A DNA stretch of 64,000 nt from Perca fluviatilis. Taxonomy: Eukaryota > Chordata > Actinopteri > Perciformes > Percidae. The notes beneath the pieces are model-generated. The model worked only from the letters and a program-made list of their open reading frames with translations, did no database searches and had not been told where the DNA came from. Positions 61,439-64,000 of this stretch are shown in pieces. The stretch is taken from assembly GCF_010015445.1 (NCBI RefSeq), contig NC_053120.1, positions 8,710,114 to 8,774,113 on the forward strand. The letters run 5' to 3'. A program made the position numbers and the translations under genes. Positions within the stretch are counted from its first letter, which is position 1, and every line of letters starts with the position of its first letter.

Positions 61439-62652
61439 CAGGGCTTGACATTAGCACCCGCCAAATGTGTGTGTTACTCTCACTAGCCACTTTGGCGGGT
61501 GGCATGCCTTTATATTGTAACACTGGTGGCTGGAGTACTGTGTCGCCGCTTGACACAGGAACACACCAGACCAGAAAGAGCGCCGTTCAGCGTGCGCAAA
61601 CGACATGGCAAGCCAACGGTTGCATCTGTATAGGTTTGTAGAAGAAGTACAGAGAGAGCGCGCAGCAGGACAATTTACTTGTACAATCCATTTGGTCTGT
61701 GTCACTCCGCTTCCCATCACCGAGGGCGTGTGCTGGCTTCTAAGTAACACGCGAGCGCGCTCCAAACCACTTTAAGGTCCCATGAAAATGTCACTTTATG
61801 AGGTGTTTTAACATTAGCATGAGTTCCCCCAGCCTGCCTATGGTCCCCAATTGGCTTGACATGGCGATAGGTGTAAACCGAGCCCTGGGTATCCTTCTCT
61901 GGCTTTGAGAAAATGAAAGCTCAGATGAGCCGATCTGGAATCTTGCTCCTTATGAGGTCATAAGGAGCAAGGTTACCTCCCCTTTCTCTGCTTTGCCCGC
62001 CCAGAGAATTTGGCCAACCCATGAGAGAGAGGCATCATGGCTTTCAAACGAGCAAAGTGGCAGTTGGTCAAGGCCACACCCCCACCCTCCACCTTGCCCC
62101 CCTCTCTCCTCCTCAATAGCTACAGGCACAGAAATGGCACATACTAAGGAAAGCTCATTGTGGGACTGGCTCTAGTGGCTGTAAATCTGCACCAAGGCTG
62201 AATTTCGGGAAAGAGACTTCAGATACAGTATTAGGGGACCACTAAGGTCTATAGAAAAGCATCCAAAGAGCACCATGTCATGGGACCTTTAAACTAATCT
62301 TCTACATCCCTGCACCACTTAGCCTAGCAATAACAAGCTACTCTTTTTATGTCTGTGTCTTATTCGGTTGCATGCTTTCATACAAAAAGGAGTTTTACAC
62401 ACATTATCAGAGCTGAATATTTGATGACTGCAGTGTTATACAGTCTTGGTTTTTGGTGTTTACAGTGCTCATTTACATTTAAAAGGCTTGTAAATCTGGT
62501 TCGTCAAGTTAATTCCAGCACACCATAGTCAACTTTATTTAAATAAAACTGCCCACAAAAACAGTGGCTAGAGAAAATACTGAGTGGCTAGTAGCTTTGG
62601 AAAACCACCAGTCACAGTGGCTGGTGAGCAACAAAGTTAATGTCAAGCCCTG
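61439..62652. mobile_element. hAT element interrupted by a nested element (hAT-4)
   Basis: Perfect 8-bp duplication AATATGTC at 61431-61438 and 62653-62660 bounds a 1,214-bp unit whose ends are CAGGGCTTGACATTA, inverted on the right. Removing the nested 513-bp insertion and one TTAA leaves about 697 bp. Subterminal copies of AGTGGCTAG or its variants occur at 62563, 62583 and 62616 and, inverted, at 61483, a layout typical of transposase binding sites in hAT ends. No transposase fragment is recognisable; the 104-codon minus frame at 61451-61765 has no domain. Confidence 0.9.
61776..62288. mobile_element. TTAA-flanked element, family T2, nested in hAT-4
   Basis: A 513-bp non-coding element between TTAA at 61772-61775 and 62289-62292. 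Ends are GGTCCCATG on the left and AGGTCCCATGACATGG reverse-complemented on the right. It contains the inner palindrome-like CCTTATGAGGTCATAAGG at about 61949-61966. I recognise it as an abundant fish MITE. Because it lies wholly inside hAT-4, it inserted later. The 60-codon frame at 61993-62175 is incidental. Confidence 0.88.
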
Positions 62653-63199
62653 AATATGTCCCAATAATAAATACAACCCATAGTTAAACAGATAAATATA
62701 GTATAAAGGAAAATAAAAGAGGAGAAAATACAGTTAGTGCAAAAGTTGGCTACATAAACAATTACTTATATTGTTGTATTAGCAACAGATCAACCTCAGA
62801 CAGCTAGCAGTCTTAATGGCTAGCATGGATAGTAATATCAACTGCCAAAAAAAAGCCAAATCAATATATCAAAAATCAACAATCACTAACAGCTGTAATA
62901 CAAAAGTACCTTCAGATAATGGCATAACACGAGTCTTTGGGGAGTAGTACATAAAACATGCCTGATAATATCTTTCTTGGTCACAGATATGACAGAATGG
63001 TTAAAGTCAGTTGAAGCGCAACTGCTGTGGAAATGTGCCTGTGGTGGTTGCTACTAGCAACAGAATGTTCAAATGAAACCAACTGCTGGTGACAGATTAT
63101 TAACCGCATGAGATACTTGTAGAAATAAAGGGAGGATTTTTAAATTGTTGTAGGCTAATTGGAAATTAGAAAATGTTGTCATTCAACGTAATATATCAG

Positions 63200-63660
63200 G
63201 TTTTGAAGAAGTGTATATCAATGTTCTTTCATGTATAGGGATGTGGAAAGGGAAGAGATCTATTTTCCCAAATGTATGTTTTATTTGTAACATTGTAAAT
63301 GTAAGTTTTTATTTTTTTTTATATTTCTGTTTTGTTCAGATTTTGCCAGACAACTCTTATTTTCTCTTTGTTCGTTTTTTTTTTTACATTTTTGGGTAGT
63401 GATGTTGACCAAAAACGGATGACTATAGTGGTTTAGTTGAAGGGATGGACGTTATGAGAGTTGAGAGTGGTTTACCGATGTATTGATGGATTAGACTAGA
63501 TATATGTATAGAGATGTATAGATAAAGGGATAGAGTATAGTGCTCCTTCCTATTCCTTTTCAAACATGACATGTTAATTTATATTGCTTATTGTTCACCG
63601 TTATGATTGGTTATTTTGTTTATATATTTTTTTAGGTATGTTCGAAATAAAGTATATTCC
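63200..63660 (+). repeat. Possible LINE 3'-end remnant
   Basis: GTGCTCCTTCCTATTCCTTTTC AAACATG-type wording followed by TATGTTCGAAATAAAG is the layout of a fish LINE 3' untranslated region: the CAAACATG and GTTCGAAAT parts can pair. The sequence upstream is T-rich and has no recognisable reverse transcriptase. Confidence 0.4.
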
Positions 63661-63832
63661 ACTTAAATTCAGATTTCATTAAAATGAGATTAGTTGTAAT
63701 TATAGTTATGAGTTTAATAGAAAGACTTCAATCCAAATATACATTGGTTAAACCTTGAAAAGCCATCATGTAAACAAGGTTGCTAAAATATTATATTATA
63801 AAATATTTTTTCTTTGTAACTTTTCAAAGTAA

Positions 63833-63847
63833 CCCTAACCCTAACCC
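63833..63847. repeat. Short interstitial telomere-like run (CCCTAA)
   Basis: Two and a half CCCTAA units followed by a GGTTAGG inverted partner at 63848-63854. Too short for functional meaning. Confidence 0.8.
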
Positions 63848-64000
63848 GGTTAGGCTCCTACATTTATAGACTTTTAATGTAGTTTGTGTGGTAACTATTA
63901 CTGTAAGTGCCACAGAACTGATGTAAACCCAAATACAAGGCACAGACATGAGAGTTAAGTAAAAGGTCTTGTTGGATATTAACTCCAAAAACAGGAAAGG

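Larger units (their letters stand above)
62661..64000. other. Intergenic with LINE-like tail, no gene seen
   Basis: No gene recognised up to the window edge. Contains the possible LINE tail (63200-63660) and a short telomere-like run (63833-63847). The last 60 bases may be the start of another repeat that continues beyond the window. Confidence 0.5.

Noticed and set aside
61451..61765. 104-codon minus frame in hAT-4
   Set aside because: Begins in GC-rich sequence and ends in the terminal repeat; no BED finger or catalytic motif.
1..64000. CRISPR arrays, tRNA, rRNA, bacterial operons
   Set aside because: No spaced short repeats, cloverleaf with A/B boxes, rRNA core or closely packed genes were seen; the DNA is vertebrate in character.

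Overview
This window looks like non-coding DNA from a ray-finned fish, most likely a percomorph. It is AT-rich, with long CA/GT microsatellites and several repeat families I recognise as abundant in teleost genomes. I found no intact host protein-coding gene, rRNA or tRNA on either strand. The only convincing protein similarity is inside transposons: BED zinc fingers of hAT transposases, a broken L2/CR1-type reverse transcriptase, a MADF-like fragment and a frameshifted Tc1 transposase. The rest reads as a gene desert. Several stretches, rich in TAATTA-type motifs and poor in repeats, resemble conserved developmental regulatory sequence, but that is inference only.

Layout: 1-4.7 kb is plain intergenic DNA with TG and TA microsatellites. 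4.7-5.95 kb holds a 700-bp hAT remnant (exact 8-bp target duplication) and copy 1 of a dispersed repeat here called family A. 6-11.2 kb is intergenic with a long CA tract. 11.2-12.6 kb is a second hAT element with a disabled BED-finger transposase and a short telomere-like run, followed by a degenerate direct-repeat patch. 13.1-17.85 kb is unannotated. 17.86-19.19 kb is a 5'-truncated, frameshifted non-LTR retrotransposon ending in a (CTAT)n tail. 22.7-23.3 kb is a CpG-rich patch with a MADF-like fragment. 25.9-26.6 and 31.5-32.1 kb are two same-orientation copies of one non-autonomous hAT family. 30.36 kb carries a 31-bp minisatellite. 36.0-36.7 kb is a common teleost dispersed repeat.

From 36.7 to 42.4 kb I see nothing but possible regulatory sequence. 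42.4-43.4 kb holds family A copy 2 and a 595-bp TTA-flanked inverted-repeat element. 49.76-51.39 kb is an almost complete Tc1/mariner element with about 215-bp terminal inverted repeats; its transposase keeps the DD34E triad but is broken by an 11-bp tandem duplication. 53.5-53.9 kb is family A copy 3. 58.5-62.7 kb is a transposon cluster that includes a TTAA-flanked element nested inside a hAT element. The last 0.8 kb has a LINE-like 3' tail and a short telomere-like run.

No genes work together here; the biology visible is successive transposon invasion of a gene-poor interval. I found no new defence, metabolic or regulatory system. The most informative features are the dated insertion order (nesting), the exact target duplications and the single-lesion Tc1 copy.
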